Source: Candidatus Omnitrophota bacterium (GTDB lineage: Bacteria > Omnitrophota > Gorgyraeia > Zapsychrales > JAKLDJ01). From it: 64,000 nt of DNA. Position 1 is the first letter of the stretch. Every line of letters starts with the position of its first letter. The stretch is from NCBI GenBank assembly GCA_022703585.1, contig JAKLDJ010000004.1, forward strand, positions 194,761-258,760, in the 5' to 3' direction. The position numbers and the translations under genes are program-made. The notes under the pieces were generated by a model that saw only the letters and a program-made list of their open reading frames with translations, did no database searches and had not been told where the DNA came from. Of the stretch, positions 25,500-33,519 are shown one piece after another.

Positions 25500-25632
25500 A
25501 ATTAACATCACGCCTCTCTCTTCGGTTAAAACTGCCTATTTTCTAACCCTGGCTTCCTTAATATATAATAATTCAGAGCCTAAACAACTCTAAAACCGCA
25601 TTTTTACGCCTCCTGGCAGGCCGAATAAAAAT

Positions 25633-25661
25633 TTGTCACACTTTGTGAAATATGTTATACT
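25633..25661 (+). promoter_or_regulatory. Sigma-70-type promoter of rpoN
   Basis: TTGTCA (25633-25638) and TATACT (25656-25661) are separated by 17 bp. The expected start is around 25668, only about 4 nt before the ATG at 25672, so the transcript would be leaderless or nearly so. No ribosome-binding site is visible before that ATG, which fits. Confidence 0.65.
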
Positions 25662-25671
25662 TCCACTGCAT

Positions 25672-27039
25672 ATGAGCAATAAATTTTCCACTCTCCAAGT
25701 CCAAAGGCCGATTTTGGCGCCCTTTCTGCGCCAGTCTATTAGTCTCCTCCAACTCCCCATAGGCGATCTCGCCATGGTGATCGAGCAAGAGCTACAGAAT
25801 AATCCTCTATTAGAGTTAGATGAGAAAATCGCTGACCCGGTACAGAGCCTGATTAAAAGCGGTGAACTGCATCAAAACCTTGATCAATTCGTCAAGATTG
25901 AAGATGAGTCGTCAAAAATAGATTTTCGGGATGGCGAGATGGTCGATGAAAGGCCGATCACGCGGGATTTAACCCTGGAAGACCACCTGTTGCGGCAACT
26001 GCATTTTGAGGTCTCTGACGAGCTACAGCTTCGAATCGGCAGGCTTATTATCGGAAGTATCGATGAAACCGGTTACCTGACAATTAGCTGTGAAGAAATT
26101 GCCGGGTTAGTCGGCACCCATGACTTGGCCCTGGTAGAACAGGTCCTGTCTTTAATCCAGGGTTTTGAGCCCACCGGAATCGCTTCGCGCAATCTCAAAG
26201 AATGCCTTCTTGCCCAGCTTAAATCCAAGAATACCGATCACCCCATGGCTATTTGCATCATCAATGACCATTTAGAAGACCTGGGAAAAAAGAAATACGC
26301 CGATATCGCAAAAAAAATCGGTATCCCGCTGGAAGATGTCAAAAACCTGGCGCGCTTTATAGCCACTCTCGAGCCCAGGCCCGCGCGCAACTACCGCCCC
26401 ATCAATGACAGTATTTATATTAAACCCGATGTTTTTATAGTCCACGACCCGGCTGACGGGTATCAAATCAACGTCAATGCCCTAGGGATTAACCGGCTGA
26501 AGATTAACTCGACTTATAAGAATCTGCTTAACCGGGCAGACCTAAAGGAGCACGAAAGAAGTTTTATTCTCGAAAAGATGGAAAGCGCCCAGCAATTTAT
26601 CAAGGGTGTTGAGCAGCGCGGCCAAACTATCCGAAAGATTGCCGAATACATCCTGGAGAAGCAAAAAGATTTCTTTGATGGCAACTACCTGGCGCTCGCT
26701 CCTTTGACGCTCAAGGATGTGGCCATCGCCATTAACCGGAACGAATCAACTATCTCCCGGGCTATCAAAGATAAATATATCGACACGCCCAAAGGAATGT
26801 TTCCCATAAGATTCTTTTTCTCCCAGGCCATAGCCACAGCCGATAACGGCCCCACCTCCGCGCAAAGCATCAAAGAAGAAATGCGGGAGCTAATCGAAGA
26901 CGAAAATAAATCCGGGACGCTTTCGGACCAGGACATCCAGCGCCATTTTGAGACAAAAGGAATACACATCGCCCGACGGACAATCAATAAATACCGTCAA
27001 GCCTTAAAGATCCCTTCATCTCATTTACGTAAGGAATAA
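25672..27039 (+). CDS. rpoN: RNA polymerase sigma-54 factor RpoN
   Basis: 455 residues. The activator-interacting region I is glutamine/leucine rich near the N-terminus (LAPFLRQSISLLQLPIGDLAMVIEQELQNNPLLEL), followed by the acidic region II, a core-binding domain (EPTGIASRNLKECLLAQL) and the DNA-binding domain with HTH (LTLKDVAIAINRNESTISRAIKDKYIDTPKGMFPIRFFFS). The C-terminal RpoN box is ARRTINKYRQALKIPSSHLR. The start at 25672 is used because region I begins five residues later, as in other sigma-54 proteins. It directs promoters with -24/-12 elements and needs AAA+ enhancer-binding activators, none of which are in this window. Confidence 0.96.
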   Translation: MSNKFSTLQVQRPILAPFLRQSISLLQLPIGDLAMVIEQELQNNPLLELDEKIADPVQSLIKSGELHQNLDQFVKIEDESSKIDFRDGEMVDERPITRDLTLEDHLLRQLHFEVSDELQLRIGRLIIGSIDETGYLTISCEEIAGLVGTHDLALVEQVLSLIQGFEPTGIASRNLKECLLAQLKSKNTDHPMAICIINDHLEDLGKKKYADIAKKIGIPLEDVKNLARFIATLEPRPARNYRPINDSIYIKPDVFIVHDPADGYQINVNALGINRLKINSTYKNLLNRADLKEHERSFILEKMESAQQFIKGVEQRGQTIRKIAEYILEKQKDFFDGNYLALAPLTLKDVAIAINRNESTISRAIKDKYIDTPKGMFPIRFFFSQAIATADNGPTSAQSIKEEMRELIEDENKSGTLSDQDIQRHFETKGIHIARRTINKYRQALKIPSSHLRKE

Positions 27040-27078
27040 AAAGAAAAAGCGGAGTGAACTTTCTGCGGAAAAATAAAA

Positions 27079-27110
27079 CAGCGCCGCGCGGGTGTACCCG
27101 CGCGGCGCTG
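27079..27110. terminator. Bidirectional intrinsic terminator between rpoN and pckG
   Basis: A perfect 15-bp GC-rich stem (CAGCGCCGCGCGGGT against ACCCGCGCGGCGCTG, loop GT, effectively a 4-base loop) flanked by AAAATAAAA on the left and TTTAGCTT on the right. It lies between the convergent rpoN and pckG genes, so it can serve both strands. The T-tract after it is short on the plus strand and better (TGTTTTATTTTT) on the minus strand. Confidence 0.9.
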
Positions 27111-27123
27111 TTTAGCTTACAAC

Positions 27124-28920
27124 TTAAGAATTCGCCGCGCCTAACAGTCTTTCTTTGAGGGCGCCGTATTCGGTTAAGATCTCTTTAGGAAGCGTCCCTT
27201 CGAATTGTTTAAAGAACTCCGCCTGCCTTTCAAGCTCTTCTAGCCATTCCTGCGAATGAACCGCTAAAAGCTTATCCATGGTCCCCGGCGCTAAGTTAAG
27301 CCCGTTTAAATCAATATCTTCCGGATTAGGGATATAGCCGATGGGTGTTTTCTTGGCCCCCACCTTGCCCTGGCAGCGTTTTAGAATCCATTCCAGAATC
27401 CGCAGGTTCTCTCCGTAGCCGGGCCAGAGAAACTTCCCGTTATCATCCAATCGAAACCAGTTCACGCAAAATATCTTCGGGGCCTTTTTTCCCATTTTCT
27501 TGCCCATCTTAAGCCAGTGCCTGAAATAATCGGACATGTGATATCCGCAGAACGGCAGCATCGCCATCGGGTCATAACGTACCTCGCCCTGTTTTCCGTA
27601 TTGCGCCGCAGTACGTTCCGATGCCATCGTTGCGCCTACATAAACTCCGTGCTGCCAGTCAAAGGCCTCGTAAACCAAGGGAGTCAAATGCGCCCGGCGC
27701 CCGCCGTAAAGAATAGCCGAAACCGGCACCCCCTTTAAAAGATGGCCTTTGCCTTTTTTAGGAGCGGTCGGGCACTGGCTAAAAGGCGCGGTAAAACGGC
27801 TGTTGGCATGAGCGCCTAAAAGCGGTTTTCCTTCCTCGTCAAGCGCGCCCGGCTTCCAGGGTTTACCCTGCCAATTAACCCCATGTGACGGCGTCTCTCC
27901 GTCTCCGTGCTCCCACCAGACCGTCCCGTCGGGTTTAAGCAGGACATTGGTAAAAATCGTATTTTTCTTGATCGTCAGCATGGCGTTGGGATTGCTTTTG
28001 GAATTCGTCCCCGGCAAAACGCCAAAAAATCCCGTCTCCGGATTGATGGCATGCAGAATCTTATGTTCGTCCAACCGCATCCAGGCAATATCATCGCCGA
28101 TGGTCTCGATAGTGTGGCCCTTTTGTTCCAGGGCTTTGGGCGGCAAGAGCATCGCCAGGTTGGTTTTTCCGCAGGCGCTGGGAAATGCGGCGGTAATATA
28201 GTGAGTCTTCTCTCCCGGCTTCTTAACCCCCAGGATAAGCATGTGTTCGGCCATCCAGCCTTCTTTTTTCCCTAAGAAACTGGCGATCCGAAGCGATAAG
28301 CATTTTTTACCCAAAAGGACGTTTCCGCCGTAACCCGAACCGACACTCCAGATAGTATTGTCATGGGGAAAATGCAAGATCAAACGGCGGGTGACATTTA
28401 AATCGGCCTTGCTATGCAGGCATTTGGTAAATTCTCCGTCGCGCCCCAGCGCCGCAAGTATTTTCTTGCCGACACTGGTCATAATGCGCATGTTTAAGAC
28501 AACATAAAGGCTGTCGGTTAACTCGACGCCGATTTTACTAAAAGGCGAACCCACGGCACCCATCGAAAAAGGAATGACATACATGGTGCGGCCTTTCATG
28601 GCGCCGCTAAATATTTGCTTGGCCTTCCAGTAGGCCTCCTGGGGCGGCATCCAATTATTGTTCGGGCCCACCTCTTCTTTGGTCGGTGCGCAGATAAAGG
28701 TAAGATTTTCAGTACGGGCAACATCATCCGGATGAGTTCGATGATACAGGCAGCCGGGCATAATTTTCTGGTTGAGCCGGATAACCTCTCCGGTTTTAAT
28801 CGCTTGCTCCTCGAGCTCTTTTTTCTCTCTTAACGATCCATCAATCCAGACAATTGCATCCGGTTGGCATAAAGCCGCCATTTCTTCAACCCAGGCGATT
28901 AATTCTTTGTGTTTAGTCAT
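27124..28920 (-). CDS. pckG: Phosphoenolpyruvate carboxykinase (GTP)
   Basis: 598 residues, normal for the GTP-dependent family. It interconverts oxaloacetate + GTP and PEP + CO2 + GDP in gluconeogenesis or anaplerosis. Visible landmarks are the kinase-1 P-loop with the reactive cysteine (ITAAFPSACGKTNLAMLLPP), the metal-site region GDDIAWMR, the FGVLPGTNSKSNPNA stretch, and NWFRLDDNGKFLWPGYGENLRILEWIL near the C-terminus. It has its own promoter at 28979-29006 and a shared terminator downstream, so it is monocistronic. Confidence 0.97.
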   Translation of the reverse strand: MTKHKELIAWVEEMAALCQPDAIVWIDGSLREKKELEEQAIKTGEVIRLNQKIMPGCLYHRTHPDDVARTENLTFICAPTKEEVGPNNNWMPPQEAYWKAKQIFSGAMKGRTMYVIPFSMGAVGSPFSKIGVELTDSLYVVLNMRIMTSVGKKILAALGRDGEFTKCLHSKADLNVTRRLILHFPHDNTIWSVGSGYGGNVLLGKKCLSLRIASFLGKKEGWMAEHMLILGVKKPGEKTHYITAAFPSACGKTNLAMLLPPKALEQKGHTIETIGDDIAWMRLDEHKILHAINPETGFFGVLPGTNSKSNPNAMLTIKKNTIFTNVLLKPDGTVWWEHGDGETPSHGVNWQGKPWKPGALDEEGKPLLGAHANSRFTAPFSQCPTAPKKGKGHLLKGVPVSAILYGGRRAHLTPLVYEAFDWQHGVYVGATMASERTAAQYGKQGEVRYDPMAMLPFCGYHMSDYFRHWLKMGKKMGKKAPKIFCVNWFRLDDNGKFLWPGYGENLRILEWILKRCQGKVGAKKTPIGYIPNPEDIDLNGLNLAPGTMDKLLAVHSQEWLEELERQAEFFKQFEGTLPKEILTEYGALKERLLGAANS

Positions 28921-28978
28921 TCTTTTTTATCCCTATTCTTTCTTAAGGTTTTAACAGGTGCGGTAAAAAATTTATTAC

Positions 28979-29006
28979 ATTATACGCATCAAAACGCTGA
29001 AGTCAA
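28979..29006 (-). promoter_or_regulatory. Sigma-70-type promoter of pckG
   Basis: TTGACT (29001-29006) and TATAAT (28979-28984) on the minus strand with a 16-bp spacer, about 60 nt upstream of the pckG ATG. The -10 is a perfect consensus. Confidence 0.75.
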
Positions 29007-29054
29007 AATTTCTTTTATAACTGATCCTGATAAACAATTCCGGAGAATCACAAT

Positions 29055-29417
29055 CTACCGGATCCGGAAATAATCGTCTTCGAAACGCTTGATATCGTCT
29101 TCGCCTAAATAACGGCCGCAAGCCACCTCGATAAAAAGAAGGACATCCTTGTCAGTGTTTGCAATGCGGTGAATCGCTCCTCGGGGGATATCAACGATCA
29201 CCCCGGGTTTTAAGGATGTCTTTCGGCCGTCGACAATCGCAATACCTTTTCCCCGGACAACAATCCATTTTTCCGAACGCTTGAAATGTTTTTGCAGGCT
29301 GATCCGGGATTGCGACTTTACCTCAACCCTTTTAACCCAAACACCGGGCTCATAAAAAAGCACTTTGTACTTTCCCCAGGGCCTTATCGTATACTTTTTG
29401 CTTGCGCGAGCAGTCAT
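29055..29417 (-). CDS. Cupin, C-terminal-type mannose-6-phosphate isomerase domain
   Basis: 120 residues: IRPWGKYKVLFYEPGVWVKRVEVKSQSRISLQKHFKRSEKWIVVRGKGIAIVDGRKTSLKPGVIVDIPRGAIHRIANTD is the cupin that forms the C-terminal half of type II phosphomannose isomerase/GDP-mannose pyrophosphorylases. The metal-type residues H-x-KRSE-KW and H near the second cupin motif are present. As a stand-alone domain its activity is uncertain: mannose-6-phosphate isomerisation, or a sugar-binding role. A GAGGGGG site precedes the ATG. Confidence 0.8.
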   Translation of the reverse strand: MTARASKKYTIRPWGKYKVLFYEPGVWVKRVEVKSQSRISLQKHFKRSEKWIVVRGKGIAIVDGRKTSLKPGVIVDIPRGAIHRIANTDKDVLLFIEVACGRYLGEDDIKRFEDDYFRIR

Positions 29418-29514
29418 ATTGCCCCCTCGTTTAATAATTAAATACCAGAAGTATTATAATAGCAATCGGAAGTTTTGTGGCGAGTAAATTTTGTAAACTC
29501 ATCATCCGCCCAAA

Positions 29515-29691
29515 TTATCCTTTAAGCTGTTTCTTATAATGCTCCAAACACTTCGGACAGATGCCGTTTTCCTTAACCCAGTCAGGATGCCTTTCTTTGA
29601 TAATATCAACTATGTGTTCTTCCGTATGGCTGATGAATTTCAGCGGATCACCGGATATTTTCTTGCGGCAGACATCACAGATATATTCCAT
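29515..29691 (-). CDS. Small zinc-binding-type protein (two CxxC)
   Basis: 58 residues from ATG 29691: MEYICDVCRKKISGDPLKFISHTEEHIVDIIKERHPDWVKENGICPKCLEHYKKQLKG. Two C-x2-C pairs (CDVC and CPKC), with His residues between them, suggest one zinc ribbon or a treble-clef-like fold. The family is not recognised by name. A longer start (29718) would add nine residues. It follows the patatin-fusion gene by 38 bp and probably shares its transcript. No function can be assigned. Confidence 0.65.
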   Translation of the reverse strand: MEYICDVCRKKISGDPLKFISHTEEHIVDIIKERHPDWVKENGICPKCLEHYKKQLKG

Positions 29692-29729
29692 AGTGCTCCT
29701 TGAAAACCGGCTGTTCAAACCCCGGGTGT

Positions 29730-31817
29730 TTACGGATGCTCACGAATGAGCTTCTTGATAGAATCAAGATGCCGGTAAGCAGCCTCTTCTCCCTGTTTAA
29801 TCATCCTGTCCACATAATAAAATTCAAACCAATTAATCCCGGCCAAGTCGGGATGGATAAGGACATCCGCCTGCTGGGCACTTTGTTCGGCAATCACATA
29901 GTCGACAGCCTGAAGACTGCTGACGATAATGTCGGGAATATTCGGATAAAATAATTTCCGCAAAATTCCCCCGGCCCTGACCCCCAAGAACTTAAGCGGA
30001 TCCTTAAAAAAAGGAATCGCCTGGTCTTCTTTTCGCTGCTTTTCAAGCGCCTCATAACCCCGGATAACATCATAGGGTGTTTGAAGAACATTAACCGCAA
30101 TGATTCTTTTAATACCTAGACTGGCCACAACATTGGTCGGCAAAGGATTAACGACTCCGCCGTCAATAATAAGCCGGCCATTCCGGGTAATCGGCGTAAT
30201 AACGCCGGGAATAGCAATGCTTTGACGGACAGCGTCCACAAGGCTCCCCTGTTCGATAACCATCTCTTCACGCCTGAGCAAATCATAGGCAACCGCCATA
30301 AAGGGCAGGCGGGTGTCATAAAAAGTTTTATCGCCCAGGTGGCGCCTCAGCCATCGGGTAATATTGTGCCCGCTGACAAACCCGCCTTTTGAAATAGTAA
30401 AATCAAGCAGTTTGCTCATCGAGGCCCTGGTTCCGAATTCCCGCGCGATTAATTCTATTTCGTCAGCGTTCTTCCCTGCCACCCACAGGCTGGCAATTAA
30501 AGCACCAATACTGCTTCCCACCACAACATCAATCGGAATGCCTTCTTTTTCCAGGACTCTGATGACACCGATATGGGCAATGCCCAGAGCTGCCCCGCCG
30601 CCTAAGACCAGCCCAACCAAAACTCCCCCTATTTGCCGAGCCATGCGCCTGGTGGCCTGCGCGTAAACACTGCCGGACAGAAGAACCGGCACCATAATAT
30701 CCTGCACCTCCAACGGCTCCTCTAAGTCTTCCTGTGAAATATGGGGAAATAATTTAAACGATTTATAGTCAAGGGCCCTGGTAATCTCTTCAGTTGACAG
30801 GCTTCCCTTGGGCCCCAAATTGCTTATAATCACCTGATTTTTTTCCGGAGAAAATTTCTCCCCTAAAGATTCCCTCAGGCGGTCAAGAACCTGCCGTGTC
30901 GATTTTAAATCTTCCTGCCGGTCATGGGCGACCAAATGAACAACGTCCGATTGGGTCAAGGTCTTTAGGACCACATCATCCATTTCGTTAGGCAAATCAA
31001 CAACCACGTAATGGTAATTATTTGCCAGAAAACTGACAAAATGGCTTATCTGGCTGATGAGCCAGGAATCGCTCGGGTCAAACACAACTTTTAATAAATC
31101 AATTTTTAATTGCCACCGGGAAATATTATCGACGATCTTCTGATGTTCATTAACAATGTTTTTTAATTCAACGCCCTCTTTTTTCCACCGCGGAGATGCC
31201 AGGCCGCTGGTAAAACCGGAATCGGTGCCCGCAGACACCGAGCTGATATTAACCAGAATCACTTTCTTGCCGGTTTCCCGTTCCAGGTTTAGGGCAAGAT
31301 TTATGGCGTGAGTGGAGCTGCCGCTGGCTTTAACCGCGCCGTAAACCGCGATAACCGTGCTTTCAAATATCAATTTAACCGGCGACTCGCGGCTGCGCAG
31401 GCGCCGCGAAAGGCTCCGGCTAAATTCGATAGCCAGGCGGGGAATAGAGTCGAGGATACCGGAAAAGTCAGCCTTCTCGATTCGCAGAATAAGAGAATCA
31501 TTCATGGCCTCAAAGGTCAGCGAATGGCCTTCCCCCGTCAAGAGAGAAATAATGCCAAAGTACATCCCGCGGTGAATAAATTCCACGTTCTGTTTTTGCC
31601 CGTTGGGCTGGATGGTATACGCCTGGATACGGCCAGAGACAAGGCAGTAAAAGGCATCCGCGGGAGAGCCTTCACGGCAGATAATTTCACCTTTTTTGTA
31701 TTCGGTAAGATTGGACCGGCCGGCGATCTTTAGCCATTCAAACCATCCCAGCTTGCCGAATACAGGAAGCTGTTTAATAATTTCTATTTTGTTTAAGGGC
31801 GTTGAGAAGTTACCCAT
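29730..31817 (-). CDS. cNMP-binding / MinD-like / patatin phospholipase fusion (NTE family)
   Basis: 695 residues in three parts. Residues about 10-140 are a cyclic-nucleotide-binding domain (YKKGEIICREGSPADAFYCLVSGRIQAYTI). Residues about 150-390 look like a degenerate MinD/CpaE-type nucleotide-binding domain (VIAVYGAVKASGSSTHAINLALNL, YVVVDLPNEMDDVVLKTLTQSDVVHLV). Residues about 410-690 are a patatin-like hydrolase with the oxyanion box VLGGGAALGIAHIGV, nucleophile elbow GSSIG (Ser436) and the Asp of the dyad in IIDGGVVNPLP (Asp552). Patatins hydrolyse phospholipid acyl esters at the membrane. The cNMP domain would regulate it. Whether the MinD-like middle domain still binds nucleotide is doubtful since its P-loop is poor. 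Confidence 0.88.
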   Translation of the reverse strand: MGNFSTPLNKIEIIKQLPVFGKLGWFEWLKIAGRSNLTEYKKGEIICREGSPADAFYCLVSGRIQAYTIQPNGQKQNVEFIHRGMYFGIISLLTGEGHSLTFEAMNDSLILRIEKADFSGILDSIPRLAIEFSRSLSRRLRSRESPVKLIFESTVIAVYGAVKASGSSTHAINLALNLERETGKKVILVNISSVSAGTDSGFTSGLASPRWKKEGVELKNIVNEHQKIVDNISRWQLKIDLLKVVFDPSDSWLISQISHFVSFLANNYHYVVVDLPNEMDDVVLKTLTQSDVVHLVAHDRQEDLKSTRQVLDRLRESLGEKFSPEKNQVIISNLGPKGSLSTEEITRALDYKSFKLFPHISQEDLEEPLEVQDIMVPVLLSGSVYAQATRRMARQIGGVLVGLVLGGGAALGIAHIGVIRVLEKEGIPIDVVVGSSIGALIASLWVAGKNADEIELIAREFGTRASMSKLLDFTISKGGFVSGHNITRWLRRHLGDKTFYDTRLPFMAVAYDLLRREEMVIEQGSLVDAVRQSIAIPGVITPITRNGRLIIDGGVVNPLPTNVVASLGIKRIIAVNVLQTPYDVIRGYEALEKQRKEDQAIPFFKDPLKFLGVRAGGILRKLFYPNIPDIIVSSLQAVDYVIAEQSAQQADVLIHPDLAGINWFEFYYVDRMIKQGEEAAYRHLDSIKKLIREHP

Positions 31818-31897
31818 GGATAGGAATTGTCCTTTTTAAGAAAAAACCGTCAACGAGAGGATTTAACGCAAGGATAAAGCTGACAATCATTCCCTCT

Positions 31898-32299
31898 TTA
31901 AGGAAGCTTATCGATCAGGGAATTAATGCGGTCAATAAGCTTCTGGCCATAATCCCCCTGCCGCAAATGAATATGGGTTTTTGATTTGCCCTGAATTCTT
32001 TCGTCCAGTTCACGTAGCAGCCGAGGAAAGGCGCCGATAAATCTATGGACAAAACCATAGGAAATAATACCGACAAAAAGAAAATAGTACACCAGAATAA
32101 TGACTGACAGCCGCAGGAATTGATACAAGAAATTATTTTCCTTTTCCAAGCTTAAATAGGTATAAATCAAATCACTGAACATGGAATACAAAAACAATAA
32201 TACAATCATAACCGGAATACCAACGGAGATAAAAATAACCAGCAAAATCTTTCTTTCGAACGGGCTTGTCGAAAATGGGCTCCTGACTTTTTTACTCAT
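31898..32299 (-). CDS. Two-helix membrane protein with HAMP-like tail
   Basis: 133 residues. Two hydrophobic segments (residues about 18-42 and 66-88) are followed by a charged helical region, YGFVHRFIGAFPRLLRELDERIQGKSKTHIHLRQGDYGQKLIDRINSLIDKL. The R-L-x-REL-DE pattern after the second helix resembles a HAMP-like or receptor-linker segment without a signalling domain. It lies 63 bp after the pilin-like gene and 80 bp before the patatin fusion, all on one strand. Function not recognised. Confidence 0.65.
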   Translation of the reverse strand: MSKKVRSPFSTSPFERKILLVIFISVGIPVMIVLLFLYSMFSDLIYTYLSLEKENNFLYQFLRLSVIILVYYFLFVGIISYGFVHRFIGAFPRLLRELDERIQGKSKTHIHLRQGDYGQKLIDRINSLIDKLP

Positions 32300-32362
32300 T
32301 GACCGTCTCCTTATGGCGCAATATTTTTATACGTGAATAGATTGGTAACACACCTAAAAAAC

Positions 32363-32758
32363 TCAATTATTAGAAAAGACACCGCCGGTATTGATGACAA
32401 AAAGCGTGGTGCCGCTCTTTCCTATGGATGTGGGTGTCGCCGTCACTGTGTACTCGATAGAACTAAGTTCAGAATCATAGGTAAACCCGGCGTACTCACC
32501 CGAGAAATAATTCTTGCTTAAATACGGAGGGGTCACGCTAAACAATTCATCTTCGACGGAAGGATACAGGCCATGAACAATAAAAAAGTTTTCGAGAGCT
32601 CCGGATATGGTCTTAAGCGTCGCTTGCGCCGTCACGTCATTGGCGGTAATGCGCATCTTTAAAACATTAGGAATCGCAATCGCCGTCAATAAGGCTATGA
32701 TGGTAATGATAATCATCACCTCAACCAAGGTAAAACCCTTGAGTTTTGCCTTATCCAT
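32363..32758 (-). CDS. Type IV pilin-like protein
   Basis: 131 residues from ATG 32758. The class III signal is KLKGFTLVEVMIIITIIALLTAIAIPNVL: positively charged leader, G-F cleavage site, Glu5, then the 20-residue hydrophobic helix. The C-terminal part carries a Leu-Tyr-Pro-Ser-Val-Glu-Asp-Glu beta region. The start overlaps the stop of the upstream response regulator by 8 bp, so the two are cotranscribed; an ATG at 32770 is also possible. No second Cys pair is present, so it is not a standard PilA of the pathogen type. Confidence 0.82.
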   Translation of the reverse strand: MDKAKLKGFTLVEVMIIITIIALLTAIAIPNVLKMRITANDVTAQATLKTISGALENFFIVHGLYPSVEDELFSVTPPYLSKNYFSGEYAGFTYDSELSSIEYTVTATPTSIGKSGTTLFVINTGGVFSNN

Positions 32759-33242
32759 TTTCTTCTTCATCCTTGGGTTTGCGCCTCGCCAAGACATCTT
32801 TAATCACCTCAATCAGCAACTCCGTTTTAAACGGCTTCGAAACATAGTCATCCACGCCGTAAGACTTGGCCAACCCTTCCGCATCCTTGGCATCAGAAAT
32901 TTGCCCCCGGCCAACCGCCAGGGGATTGTTAGGAAGCCATTGGAATTGGCCTTTCTTCCTCGAATAAACCATTTCGCCTTTTCCACTAACCATAATAATG
33001 GGGATATTTTTGGTATCCGCATTGCCCTTTAAAGCCTTGGCAATATCCGCGCCCTTTCGTGAAGGCATAATATTATCCAAAAGTATCAGATTAGGATTTT
33101 CCCGCAGGCACAAACTTTCTGCCTCCTGCGGCTGGGTTGTGGTGACCACCTCAAACTCTCCCGTTTCCTCTAAATTCGCCTTAACCAAGGTACACAAGTC
33201 AGGCTCATCATCAATCATGAGAATTTTTATTTTGTCAGCCAT
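32751..33242 (-). CDS. Response regulator, receiver-only
   Basis: 163 residues making a single REC domain: IKILMIDDEPDLCTLVKANLEE, phosphoacceptor region LILLDNIMPS (Asp near residue 55), the conserved Ser/Thr in IIMVSGKGE, and the Lys of DYVSKPFKTELL. An insertion of about 35 residues separates beta4 from the K motif, so it is a little longer than usual. No output domain. A GAGGAGG site lies before the ATG. The histidine kinase gene lies about 280 bp upstream, so it is its likely partner. Confidence 0.85.
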   Translation of the reverse strand: MADKIKILMIDDEPDLCTLVKANLEETGEFEVVTTTQPQEAESLCLRENPNLILLDNIMPSRKGADIAKALKGNADTKNIPIIMVSGKGEMVYSRKKGQFQWLPNNPLAVGRGQISDAKDAEGLAKSYGVDDYVSKPFKTELLIEVIKDVLARRKPKDEEENG

Positions 33243-33338
33243 GTATCCTCCTCACAGATAATCTATATTTATCTTTATCCGCATCCGACATACTGATATT
33301 AGCATAAAAACCATTAAACATCAGCACCCGTTTTAATT

Positions 33339-33467
33339 ATTCTACTACGCCGAATACCCCGCAGTTTACTACGAGAATGAAGGCGGAGTAGAACCCTACG
33401 AAGCTCAAACACGCAACGAAGTGAAGTTTTTGAGCGCAGTAGGGTTGGGCATTCGGCTTCGAAGAAT
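33339..33467. repeat. Imperfect hairpin element (MITE/REP-like)
   Basis: Outer arms 33339-33359 and 33447-33467 pair at 17 of 21 positions. Inner arms 33392-33409 and 33429-33446 (AACCCTAC...CTCAAA) pair at 15 of 18, with a loop of 19 nt. It fills most of the 277-bp spacer between the histidine kinase (33520) and response regulator (33242) genes, and a smaller GTAGC/GCTAC palindrome sits at about 33498-33509. It lies downstream of the kinase stop codon and upstream of the regulator. No transposase gene is seen nearby. Confidence 0.75.
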
Positions 33468-33519
33468 GAACCATCCAGAACTTCCATGAGATGTCTGTAG
33501 CTTGCTACGGGGAGGTTCA

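Noticed and set aside
25500..25632. Sigma-54 promoter near rpoN
   Set aside because: TGGCAGG occurs near 25613 but the required GC at the -12 position with correct spacing is missing.
32363..32758. GspH pseudopilin of the T2SS
   Set aside because: It is 18 kb from the gsp genes, in an operon with a response regulator, and resembles type IV pilin at the signal region only. Assignment to the T2SS is not supported.
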